The position numbers were made by a program, and so were the translations under genes. A stretch of DNA of 5,542 nt from Caulobacteraceae bacterium (GTDB taxonomy: Bacteria; Pseudomonadota; Alphaproteobacteria; Caulobacterales; Caulobacteraceae): NCBI GenBank assembly GCA_947479185.1, contig CANJYY010000209.1, positions 1 to 5,542 of the forward strand, read 5' to 3'. Of the stretch, positions 1-5,542 are shown in pieces. The stretch's first letter is position 1. Each line of letters begins with the position of its first letter. The notes under the pieces were generated by a model. It was not told the origin of the DNA. It ran no database searches and worked only from the letters and a program-made list of their open reading frames with translations.

Positions 1-584
1 AACCGCTCGTCGAAGCCGATGCTGTCGAACACGTCGCGCCGGACCATCAGGTTGGCGGTGAACACATGCTTGGCCGGATCGCGGGCGCGTTCGGCGGCGG
101 TGTGGCAGTCGCTGCGCAGCGCCATGGCCCGGTGCAGGGCGTTCTCGCGGGTGCGCGGCGTCTGGTCGAGCGAGAAGCCGCCGAACGCCGCGGCCGGGTC
201 CTGCCGGTCGATCAGCGCCAGCCAGTCTGCCAGGAAGTGGTCGCTGTCGGGCAGCATGTCGGCGTCGATGAACAGCAGGCGGTTCGCGCGCGCCTGGCGC
301 GCCAGACGGTTGCGCCCCTTCGACCGGCCCTCGTTGACCGCCAGCCGCACGAACCGCGCGGGCAGACGCAGCGCCTCGACGGCGTCGCTGACCCGTGTGG
401 CCAGGGCCGGGTCGCCCGAACCGTCGTCGAGCAGCACGATCTCGATGGGCTGGGTCTCGCGATCCAGCGCCCGCAGCAGCGGCGTGGGGTCGTCGCGCAT
501 GAAGGGGATCAGCACCGACAGTCCCGGCGTCGCGCCGGCCCAGGCCGCGTTGTCGAGGGTCCAGTCGGCGACGGGGGCGGTCAT
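1..584 (-). CDS. hfsG: Family-2 glycosyltransferase, HfsG-like, N-terminal 194 residues (cut by window start)
   Basis: Probable cytoplasmic, inverting glycosyltransferase that adds a sugar from a nucleotide-sugar donor to the undecaprenyl-linked holdfast precursor. The frame is open from ATG at 584 to the left edge and encodes 194 complete codons. What is visible is a GT-A fold N-terminus: a first beta strand with SVLIPF (residues 23-28), the nucleotide-binding strand IVLLDDGSGD (49-58), NEGRSKGRNRL (84-94) and the metal-binding DAD within FIDADML (105-111). Near the edge, TANLMVRRDVFDSIGFDER (176-194) is the segment that normally precedes the catalytic acidic (ED) motif, which lies outside the window. 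Family members of this type are about 300 residues, so roughly a third is missing. The start codon overlaps the flippase stop as ATGA, implying translational coupling. The GT2 family is certain. The HfsG name rests on its place after hfsE- and hfsF-like genes and could be another exopolysaccharide GT2. Confidence 0.85.
   Translation of the reverse strand, partial: MTAPVADWTLDNAAWAGATPGLSVLIPFMRDDPTPLLRALDRETQPIEIVLLDDGSGDPALATRVSDAVEALRLPARFVRLAVNEGRSKGRNRLARQARANRLLFIDADMLPDSDHFLADWLALIDRQDPAAAFGGFSLDQTPRTRENALHRAMALRSDCHTAAERARDPAKHVFTANLMVRRDVFDSIGFDER
581..584 (-). other. ATGA stop/start overlap between hfsF and hfsG
   Basis: Read on the minus strand, these four bases are ATGA: the ATG of the glycosyltransferase and the TGA of the flippase share two bases. 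This arrangement normally gives reinitiation by the terminating ribosome. No strong Shine-Dalgarno sequence is seen before the second gene (only GGGTGG-like purines), which is consistent with coupling. Confidence 0.85.
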
Positions 585-2029
585 GTCGCCACCCGGGCGC
601 GCAGACCCTGCAGCAGCCCGGCGCCGCGGCTGCGCAGCCCGCCGGCGTCGAGCAGCAGCACGACCACGGCGTAGACCAGTCCGCCTACGCTCGCCTTCAG
701 CGCCAGTTCGAGCAGGCCGCCGAAGGCCGGGATCCGGCTGACCACCACCGCCATGGCCGCGCAGGCCAGCGCCGCCCGCCAGATGACGTCCAGCGGCACG
801 GGCAGGGGCATGGCCCGCCGACCCAGCAGCCAGGACATCACAGCGCCCAACGCATAGCTGGCGGCCGTCGACCACATGGCGCCGGCGATGCCGTAGCGCG
901 GGATCAGGAACAGGTTCAGCAGCAGGTTGGCCGCCGCCGGGGCGATCATCGCCGCGAACAGCAGGTGGGTGCGCCGGCCGAGCGTGAAGGCCTGATGGAA
1001 GTAGTAGGTCGTCATGCCGGAGAAGAAGGCCCCGATGGCGATCCACGGGGTGACGGCGGCCGCGCCCCCGGACAGGGCCCCGCCGACCATCAGTTGGGCC
1101 AGCGGCCGGGCGACCAGCGCCACGCCGACGGCGGCCGGCAGGGTCAGCAGGATCATGAACGACGCCTGCTCCCGCGCGGTCGCGTTGAGGGCCGGACGGC
1201 CGCCGCGCTCCAGCGCCGCGACCATCGCCGGGCCGCCGGCCATGCCCAGCCAGATGAACATCACGTCCAGGGTGCGGTTCGCGAGGCTGTAGCCGGCGTG
1301 ATAGACGCCGACCGCCCGCTCATCGAGGAAGGCGGCCAGCAGGAAGCGGTCGGTGGTGGCGATGACCAGCGACAGGATCAGCGAGAAGGCCACCGGCAGG
1401 CCGTAGCTGGCGTAGTCGCGCAGCCGGTCGGCCTCGACCGCGCCGCCGCGCGCCAGGGTCAGTTCCTTGCGCAGGGTGAAGGCCAGGCAGATCACCGCGA
1501 TGGCGCCCAGGCCGATCATCGGTCCGGCGGCCCCGGCGCCCAGGGTGATGGCCAGCACGCCGATGGCGAATCCGCCGGCCGTCTGGGCCATGTCGAGGGC
1601 TGAGGCGGCCATCACCTCGCCGTCGGCCCGGCGGCGCTCCTGCACCAGGCGGATCAGGCTGCGGAAGACGATTGAGCCCAGGCCCACGCCGACGGCGACC
1701 TTCAGCGGCGCGCTGATCGGGGCCAGCCAGACGGCGACCGCCGCGACCACCGGAAAGATCGCCGCCAGCCAGAAGTAGGCCCGCATCAGCGTCGCCAGAT
1801 GGGTCGCCACCTCGCCGCGCTCGACCGCCCGGGCCTGGAACCGGGCCAGGGCCGCCTCGATCCAGGTGAACAGGGTGGTGTGGGCCAGGGTCGCGACCGA
1901 CAGGGCGAGGGCGTAGCCGCCGTACTGTTCGGGCGTCAGGATGCGCGTGAACACCACGATGGTCAGCAGGCCGACGACGCCCTGGGTGATGTTGGCGGGC
2001 AGGTAGCCGATCAGGCCGCGGCGGAACAT
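581..2029 (-). CDS. hfsF: Polysaccharide flippase (Wzx/MATE-like, MOP superfamily), HfsF-like
   Basis: 482-residue integral inner-membrane protein expected to flip the undecaprenyl-diphosphate-linked oligosaccharide from the cytoplasmic to the periplasmic face. The sequence is almost entirely hydrophobic segments broken by short charged loops. I count about 12 to 14 membrane spans, beginning near residues 8-30, 84-104, 110-127, 147-165, 207-226, 292-310, 325-345, 355-376, 381-401 and 443-460. Typical Polysacc_synt features include FTRILTPEQYGGYALA (27-42) at the end of the first span, TTDRFLLA followed by VGVYHAGYSLA (225-250) at mid-protein, and NLFLIPRYGIAGAMWST (372-388). Length is normal for the family. 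The ATG at 2029 lies 4 bases after the hfsE stop, and the stop overlaps the next start. Only weak purine-rich sequence precedes the ATG, so translation probably depends on coupling. The flippase call is secure. The HfsF assignment follows from the E-F-G gene order. Confidence 0.88.
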   Translation of the reverse strand: MFRRGLIGYLPANITQGVVGLLTIVVFTRILTPEQYGGYALALSVATLAHTTLFTWIEAALARFQARAVERGEVATHLATLMRAYFWLAAIFPVVAAVAVWLAPISAPLKVAVGVGLGSIVFRSLIRLVQERRRADGEVMAASALDMAQTAGGFAIGVLAITLGAGAAGPMIGLGAIAVICLAFTLRKELTLARGGAVEADRLRDYASYGLPVAFSLILSLVIATTDRFLLAAFLDERAVGVYHAGYSLANRTLDVMFIWLGMAGGPAMVAALERGGRPALNATAREQASFMILLTLPAAVGVALVARPLAQLMVGGALSGGAAAVTPWIAIGAFFSGMTTYYFHQAFTLGRRTHLLFAAMIAPAAANLLLNLFLIPRYGIAGAMWSTAASYALGAVMSWLLGRRAMPLPVPLDVIWRAALACAAMAVVVSRIPAFGGLLELALKASVGGLVYAVVVLLLDAGGLRSRGAGLLQGLRARVAT

Positions 2030-2033
2030 CGGC

Positions 2034-3611
2034 CTAGCGCACCGCGTCCCGGTCCCCGAGCAGGCAGGGGATGGTCATGGCCATGATGTAGAAGTCGAAC
2101 CAGAAGTTCTGCCGCTCGATGTACTCGATATCCAGCGCCACGCGGCGGCGGACCAGTTCGGGCGTGTCGACCGGGCCGCGCGAGCCGTTGATGGCGGCCC
2201 AGCCGGTCATGCCGGGCTTCATGCGGTGACGGTGGGCGTATTCGGCGACAAGGCGGGCCGATTCGGTCTGGCCGGTCTTCATGCCCACGGCGTGCGGACG
2301 CGGGCCGACCAGGCTCATCTCGCCGGTCAGGACGTTGAACAGCTGCGGCAGCTCGTCGAGGCTGGTCTTGCGGATGAACCGGCCGACGCGGGTTACGCGG
2401 TCGTCGCCGGCGCGCACCTGCTGCACGGCGGCGAAGTCGGCGGCCTCGGCGCGCATCGAGCGGAATTTCCAGACGAGGATTTCCTCGTTGTTGAAGCCAT
2501 GGCGGCGCTGGCGGAAGAAGATCGGGCCGGGACTGTCGAGCTTGATGGCCGCGGCCACGGCGACCATCACCGGCCAGCCGAGCAGAAGGGCGACCGTGCC
2601 AACCACCAGATCCTGCGCGCGTTTGACGCCGGCGCGGTGAATGTCCTTCGGCTCGCCGGAGACCTGGGCCAACTGGGCGTCGGCGATGCGCGACAGTGTG
2701 CGCTGGCGACCGTCCTCGCCGCCCGAATCGAGCACCAGGCTGACGTCGTTGGGCAGCACCCTAAGCCGGTCGATCAACTGGCGGATGCGCGGCTGGGCCG
2801 ACGGGTTCACGGCGATGACGATGCGATCGACGTAGGGCATGACCTTGTGGCTGAGCAGGTCGGCGGTGTCGCCCAGCACCGGCACGCCGGCGATTTCCTT
2901 CGGCGCGCGGCCCAGCCGGTCGTCGAACACGCCCAGCACCGCAACCTCGCGGGTCGCCAGGGCTGTCTCGATCAGCTTGCGCGCCGCGTCTGTGGCGCCG
3001 ACGATGACGATGTTGGGGGTCAGCTTGCCGTCGCGCCGCCAACCGCTGACGATCGTCCACCACAGGCTGTGCAGCACCAGCAGGGCGGCGGCCCCGGCGG
3101 CGAACCACACGGGCAGGGCCGAATCCATCCCGGGCCGGATCAGACCCATGACGCCGATCGGCAGACCGGCCAGGCTGAGCGCCGCGCAGACGCGGATGAA
3201 ATGGCGGCCCAGCCCTTCGCTGAGGGTGAAGGCGTAGGTGTCGAGCGTGCGCAGACCCCACAGCAGCAGGCCCAGGCTCAGCACCAGCGGCAGCATCTCG
3301 CCCAGCGTCAGCTGCAGCACCCCGTGCGTGGCCATGGCCTGCGTGGCCAGCAGGCTGGTCAGGCCGATCACCGTGGCGTCGATCAGCCGGAAGGTGCGGG
3401 TGACGTAGCGTAGCTGCAGCCGCGACCGCACCGGCACCAGCCGGTTGGGCCGGAACGGCCCGCGCCGGTCGCGCGGATCCTCAAGCGGCGGTGTGTTCTC
3501 ATCGGCCCCGAACTGGGTTTCCAGCACCCTGTGCAGGGCGCGCACGGCGTCGACCCAACCCTCTTCGGGCGGGTCGCCGGTCGGATGCAGCGGGATGGGC
3601 GCGGACTTCAT
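2034..3611 (-). CDS. hfsE: Initiating undecaprenyl-phosphate sugar-phosphate transferase (polyisoprenyl-phosphate hexose-1-P transferase), HfsE-like
   Basis: 525-residue inner-membrane enzyme that transfers a hexose-1-phosphate from a UDP-sugar to undecaprenyl phosphate, the first committed step of polysaccharide repeat-unit synthesis. Residues 1-70 form a charged, proline-rich cytoplasmic segment. Hydrophobic helices follow near 75-97, 105-120, 138-158 and 165-188, then a Rossmann-like CoA-binding-type domain (about 199-270, with IVIVGATDAA). After a further hydrophobic helix (333-356) comes the bacterial sugar-transferase catalytic domain, with KFRSM (382-386), SLDELPQLFNVLTGEMSLVG (417-436) containing the catalytic Asp-Glu pair D419/E420, GPRP (436-439) and MKPGMTGW (464-471). 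This is the full WcaJ/PssY architecture, not the short catalytic-domain-only form. One oddity is Ala at 473, where most relatives have Gln (GWAQ-NG). ATG at 3611 is chosen because no in-frame start with a better ribosome site is apparent; the upstream site is weak. First gene of a three-gene minus-strand run. The initial sugar and the exact name are inferred from gene order. Confidence 0.9.
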   Translation of the reverse strand: MKSAPIPLHPTGDPPEEGWVDAVRALHRVLETQFGADENTPPLEDPRDRRGPFRPNRLVPVRSRLQLRYVTRTFRLIDATVIGLTSLLATQAMATHGVLQLTLGEMLPLVLSLGLLLWGLRTLDTYAFTLSEGLGRHFIRVCAALSLAGLPIGVMGLIRPGMDSALPVWFAAGAAALLVLHSLWWTIVSGWRRDGKLTPNIVIVGATDAARKLIETALATREVAVLGVFDDRLGRAPKEIAGVPVLGDTADLLSHKVMPYVDRIVIAVNPSAQPRIRQLIDRLRVLPNDVSLVLDSGGEDGRQRTLSRIADAQLAQVSGEPKDIHRAGVKRAQDLVVGTVALLLGWPVMVAVAAAIKLDSPGPIFFRQRRHGFNNEEILVWKFRSMRAEAADFAAVQQVRAGDDRVTRVGRFIRKTSLDELPQLFNVLTGEMSLVGPRPHAVGMKTGQTESARLVAEYAHRHRMKPGMTGWAAINGSRGPVDTPELVRRRVALDIEYIERQNFWFDFYIMAMTIPCLLGDRDAVR

Positions 3612-3681
3612 TGCCCGCAGTCTCGCACCCCCGACTGAGCGACCGGTTAACGGCGTTCCGCGAAAGCATGTTCGGCGCCGA

Positions 3682-3710
3682 TTGCGAACCGCGCGCCTCT
3701 TGGATATGAG
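3682..3710 (+). promoter_or_regulatory. Candidate sigma70-type promoter for tRNA-Ser
   Basis: TTGCGA at 3682-3687 and TATGAG at 3705-3710 are separated by exactly 17 bases; each matches four of six consensus positions. Transcription would start near 3717, about 16 bases ahead of the mature tRNA 5' end, a usual length for a tRNA leader. The position in an otherwise GC-rich 121-base gap supports it. It is a prediction by eye only, and the same gap must also hold the divergent promoter for hfsE. Confidence 0.5.
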
Positions 3711-3715
3711 GGGCG

Positions 3716-3731
3716 TCCCGCGAAGGCGGGA
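3716..3731 (+). repeat. Perfect short hairpin (6-bp stem, GAAG loop) immediately before the tRNA
   Basis: TCCCGC at 3716-3721 pairs perfectly with GCGGGA at 3726-3731 around a four-base GAAG loop, ending one base before the tRNA. If transcription starts near 3717, almost the whole 5' leader would be this stem. CCGCGAA also occurs at 3658-3664, so a fragment of the motif is repeated 60 bases upstream. Palindromes of this CCCGCGAA-GCGGG type are, from memory, common dispersed elements in alphaproteobacterial genomes, so it may be a REP-like unit rather than a tRNA-specific element. Confidence 0.6.
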
Positions 3732-3732
3732 T

Positions 3733-3823
3733 GGAGACGTGCCCGAGTGGCCGAAGGGACTCGTTTGCTAAATGAGCGTACCCCAAAAGGGTACCGTGGG
3801 TTCGAATCCCACCGTCTCCGCCA
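3733..3823 (+). tRNA. tRNA-Ser, anticodon GCT (reads AGC/AGU), CCA encoded
   Basis: A full cloverleaf can be folded by hand. Acceptor stem GGAGACG (3733-3739) pairs with CGTCTCC (3813-3819). The anticodon stem CTCGT (3760-3764) pairs with ATGAG (3772-3776) with one G-U pair. The seven-base loop TTGCTAA carries anticodon GCT at 3767-3769. The long variable arm GTACCC-CAAAA-GGGTAC is the mark of a type II (serine class) tRNA. The T stem GTGGG/CCCAC encloses TTCGAAT at 3801-3807, followed by discriminator G3820 and an encoded CCA at 3821-3823. Length is 91 bases including CCA, normal for serine. It stands alone, pointing away from the hfs operon and towards the ABC genes. Confidence 0.97.
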
Positions 3824-3857
3824 TACTTCTTCGGCCCGACAGCGTTAAAGGCTGACC

Positions 3858-3876
3858 CGGCCGCGGGCCCCGGCCG
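3858..3876 (+). terminator. GC-rich stem-loop downstream of tRNA-Ser, possible weak terminator
   Basis: CGGCCG at 3858-3863 can pair with CGGCCG at 3871-3876, with two further G-C pairs possible inside after a C-C mismatch. It lies 35 bases after the tRNA and is the only clear stem in the 153-base gap before the ABC ATPase. There is no T-run after it, so it is not a classic intrinsic terminator. In DNA this GC-rich such stems arise easily by chance, hence low confidence. The rest of the gap (3824-3976) shows no convincing promoter or small gene; TTGCGC at 3900 and TTGCGT at 3910 lack good -10 partners. Confidence 0.25.
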
Positions 3877-3965
3877 CCGCCGCCTGTTCCGACAATCCCT
3901 TGCGCCACCTTGCGTTCGATCAAATCGCGCCGCAGCCTGATGGCGCATTTTGTTCGGCCACAGGC

Positions 3966-3969
3966 GGAG
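3966..3969 (+). promoter_or_regulatory. Ribosome binding site GGAG deciding the GTG start of the ABC ATPase
   Basis: GGAG sits 7 bases before GTG at 3977, ideal spacing. The in-frame TTG at 3950, nine codons earlier, has no purine-rich site before it (T-rich GCATTT instead) and would place this GGAG inside the coding region. The GTG start is therefore preferred. Confidence 0.6.
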
Positions 3970-3976
3970 CGGCGGC

Positions 3977-4699
3977 GTGGCGACACCGGGCGACCAGACA
4001 CCCGTCTTCTCGGCGCGGGGGCTGACCAAGACCTACCGCACGGGCGAGGTCGAGGTGAAGGCCCTGCGCGGTCTGGACCTCGACCTCTACGCGGGCGAGT
4101 TCGCGGTGTTCCTCGGACCGTCCGGCAGCGGCAAGTCGACCCTGTTCAACATTCTGGGCGGCCTCGACCGGGCCACCAGCGGCTCGGCGCGGTTCGAGGG
4201 GCTGGAGCTGACCACCCTCGATGACCGGGCGCTGACCCGCTACCGCCGCCGCAACGTCGGCTTCGTGTTCCAGTTCTACAATCTGGTGCCCAGCCTGACG
4301 GCGTTCGAGAACGTCGCCCTGGTCACCGAGATCGCCGACAATCCGATGAGCCCGGGCGAGGCGCTGGAGATGGTCGGCCTGTCCGATCGCGCGGATCACT
4401 TCCCGGCGCAGTTGTCGGGCGGCGAGCAGCAGCGGGTGGCCATCGCCCGCGCCATCGCCAAGCGGCCGGAGGTGCTGCTGTGCGACGAGCCGACCGGCGC
4501 CCTTGATCTGGCCACCGGCGTGCGGGTGCTCGAGGCCCTGGCCTTCGTCAACGAGACGCTCGGGGCGACCACGGCGGTGATCACCCACAACACCTCGATC
4601 CGCGAGATGGCCCACCGGGTGCTCTATTTCGGCGACGGCCGGGTCTCGCGGGTCGAGGTCAATCCGGACCGCAAGAGCCCGAAGGACCTGAACTGGTGA
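3977..4699 (+). CDS. ABC transporter ATP-binding protein, LolD/MacB-type
   Basis: 240-residue cytoplasmic ATPase that powers the FtsX-like permease encoded directly after it. All nucleotide-binding motifs are intact: Walker [10 protein letters not shown] (47-55), Q-loop glutamine Q99 in [18 protein letters not shown] (96-113), ABC signature LSGGEQQR (146-153), Walker B LLCDEP (167-172), D-loop GALD (174-177) and switch histidine H204 in ITHN. FYNL-P-LTA-ENV after the Q-loop is typical of the MacB/LolD/FtsE class, which works with four-helix, mechanotransmitting permeases. GTG at 3977 is chosen for its well-placed GGAG; a TTG at 3950 would add nine residues. The C-terminus ends in a short lysine- and arginine-rich tail ([15 protein letters not shown]). 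The stop overlaps the permease start as GTGA. The class is certain but the substrate is unknown; nothing specifically supports lipoprotein release (LolD) over drug, lipid or peptide export. Confidence 0.95.
   Translation: MATPGDQTPVFSARGLTKTYRTGEVEVKALRGLDLDLYAGEFAVFLGPSGSGKSTLFNILGGLDRATSGSARFEGLELTTLDDRALTRYRRRNVGFVFQFYNLVPSLTAFENVALVTEIADNPMSPGEALEMVGLSDRADHFPAQLSGGEQQRVAIARAIAKRPEVLLCDEPTGALDLATGVRVLEALAFVNETLGATTAVITHNTSIREMAHRVLYFGDGRVSRVEVNPDRKSPKDLNW
4682..4686 (+). promoter_or_regulatory. Ribosome binding site AAGGA for the permease
   Basis: AAGGA lies inside the end of the ATPase gene, 9 bases before GTG at 4696. A second in-frame GTG at 4702 would be 15 bases away, too far, so the overlapping GTG is the better start. 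Confidence 0.6.
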
Positions 4700-5542
4700 G
4701 CGTGCTCGACCGCAAGCTGGCGCGGGACTTCCGCCGTCTGTGGGCCCAGGGTCTGGCCATCGCCCTGGTCATGGCCTCGGGCGTGGCGACCCTGGCGATC
4801 GGCGACGGGGCCTATCGGTCGATCGACGAGACCCGCGCGGCCTACTACGACCGGGGCGGTTTCGCCGAGGTGTTCGCCCAGGCGCGGCGGGCGCCCGAGG
4901 GCCTGGCGCGCGAAATCGCCCGGCTGCCCGGCGTGGCGGTCGCTGAAACCCGCATCGTCCAGGCGGCGCTGCTTGATCTGCCGGACCTGCCGGAGCCGGC
5001 CTCGGCCATCCTGCAGTCGCTGCCGGATAACGGTCCGGCCCGCCTCAACCGCCTGACCCTGCGCGGCGGGCGGCTGCCCGATCCGCTGTCGACCAGCCAG
5101 GCCGTGGTCAGCGAAGCGTTCGCCAAGGCCCATGGCTTCCACGCGGGCGATCGCTTCGACGCGATCCTGAACGGCCGCCGTCGCACCCTGACCATCGTCG
5201 GCGTGGCCCTGTCGCCGGAGTATGTCTACGCCATCGGCCCGGGCGACCTGGTGCCGGACGACCGGCGCTTCGGCGTGGTCTGGATGTCGCGCAAGGCCCT
5301 GGCCGGCGCGTTCGATCTGGACGGCGCCTTCAACAGCGTCAGCCTGACGCTCGCCCCGGGGGCCCGGGAAGCGGAGGTCATCCGCCGTCTCGACGACCTG
5401 CTGGCGCCCTACGGCGGGGCCGGGGCCCACGGACGGCGCGACCAGTCGTCCAACGCCTATCTCGACAGCGAACTGCAGCAGCTCAACGCCATGCGCAGGG
5501 TGCTGCCGCCGATCTTCCTGCTCGTCTCGGCCTTCCTGATCA
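4696..5542 (+). CDS. FtsX-like ABC permease, N-terminal 282 residues (cut by window end)
   Basis: Inner-membrane permease partner of the preceding ATPase. The frame is open from GTG at 4696 to the right edge. A short basic cytoplasmic N-terminus ([16 protein letters not shown]) leads into a first membrane helix (about 18-36, [18 protein letters not shown]). A long periplasmic domain follows (about 40-265, MacB_PCD-like), with [20 protein letters not shown] (42-61), a [13 protein letters not shown] stretch, [17 protein letters not shown] and [12 protein letters not shown] second helix begins at [12 protein letters not shown] where the sequence ends. In this family I recall proteins of roughly 780-800 residues with two FtsX units, so about a third is present here. 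Start choice: AAGGA at 9 bases and a GTGA overlap with the ATPase stop, pointing to translational coupling. A periplasmic adaptor (HlyD/MFP) gene commonly accompanies such pairs and is expected beyond the edge. The substrate is unknown. Confidence 0.9.
   Translation, partial: MSVLDRKLARDFRRLWAQGLAIALVMASGVATLAIGDGAYRSIDETRAAYYDRGGFAEVFAQARRAPEGLAREIARLPGVAVAETRIVQAALLDLPDLPEPASAILQSLPDNGPARLNRLTLRGGRLPDPLSTSQAVVSEAFAKAHGFHAGDRFDAILNGRRRTLTIVGVALSPEYVYAIGPGDLVPDDRRFGVVWMSRKALAGAFDLDGAFNSVSLTLAPGAREAEVIRRLDDLLAPYGGAGAHGRRDQSSNAYLDSELQQLNAMRRVLPPIFLLVSAFLI

Noticed and set aside
19..741. Plus-strand open frames opposite the glycosyltransferase
   Set aside because: The minus strand carries clear GT2 motifs (DDGSGD, FIDADML). 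The plus-strand products are serine- and arginine-rich without structure and run across the hfsF/hfsG junction.
2226..3413. 395-codon plus-strand open frame opposite the hfsE-like gene
   Set aside because: It is antisense to a gene with clear catalytic motifs. Its product is a low-complexity run rich in His, Gln, Asp, Gly and Ala with no recognisable domain, as expected for the mirror frame of GC-rich coding DNA.
3733..3823. Tandem or degenerate attachment site at the tRNA 3' end
   Set aside because: No second copy of the tRNA 3' segment and no integrase-like sequence is found within the window.
3900..3940. Promoter for the ABC operon using TTGCGC (3900) or TTGCGT (3910)
   Set aside because: No acceptable -10 hexamer lies 15 to 19 bases downstream of either; the candidates are GC-rich.
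3499..4029. Minus-strand open frame spanning the tRNA, with a GGIRTHGTLLGYAHLANESLRPLGHVS-like stretch
   Set aside because: The stretch is the translated reverse complement of the serine tRNA, a well-known source of false protein annotations. The frame also overlaps the hfsE start.
4624..5430. 268-codon minus-strand open frame opposite the permease
   Set aside because: Composition is Arg/Gln/Gly/Ala-rich with no domain, and the plus strand encodes a well-recognised FtsX-like permease in the same place.

Overview
The window is very GC-rich. Its gene content and order point to an alphaproteobacterium of the Caulobacterales (Caulobacter, Phenylobacterium, Brevundimonas and relatives). The main reason is a minus-strand run encoding a membrane sugar-phosphate transferase, a polysaccharide flippase and a family-2 glycosyltransferase, in that order. 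This matches hfsE-hfsF-hfsG of the holdfast (adhesive polysaccharide) locus. The genus cannot be fixed from this stretch alone.

Layout: (1) Positions 1-3611, minus strand, read from right to left: hfsE-like initiating phosphoglycosyl transferase (3611-2034), hfsF-like lipid-linked glycan flippase (2029-581) and hfsG-like glycosyltransferase (584 to beyond the window start, cut off). The junctions are a 4-base gap and an ATGA start/stop overlap, so this is almost certainly one translationally coupled operon. (2) Positions 3612-3732: a 121-base divergent intergenic region with a plausible sigma70-type promoter for the tRNA and a short perfect hairpin placed where the tRNA 5' leader would be. 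(3) Positions 3733-3823: a complete tRNA-Ser(GCT) with encoded CCA. (4) Positions 3824-3976: a short intergenic region with one GC-rich stem and no convincing promoter. (5) Positions 3977-5542, plus strand: an ABC exporter module of the LolD/MacB type, consisting of an ATPase followed by a large FtsX-like permease that runs off the right edge. The two overlap by GTGA and both appear to use GTG starts.

How the genes work together: the hfsE product would load the first sugar-phosphate onto undecaprenyl phosphate at the inner membrane, the hfsG product would extend the lipid-linked oligosaccharide on the cytoplasmic face, and the hfsF product would flip it to the periplasm. Polymerisation and export genes (hfsC, hfsA/B/D) and the deacetylase hfsH are expected outside the window. 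The ABC pair is a separate transcription unit across the tRNA. Its substrate cannot be told from the sequence, and a periplasmic HlyD-type adaptor is expected to follow it.

I do not see evidence for a wholly new system (no CRISPR, mobile element, toxin-antitoxin or phage genes). The most rewarding points are the holdfast assignment, the tRNA leader hairpin, a non-consensus residue in the sugar transferase, and the poorly characterised permease family.
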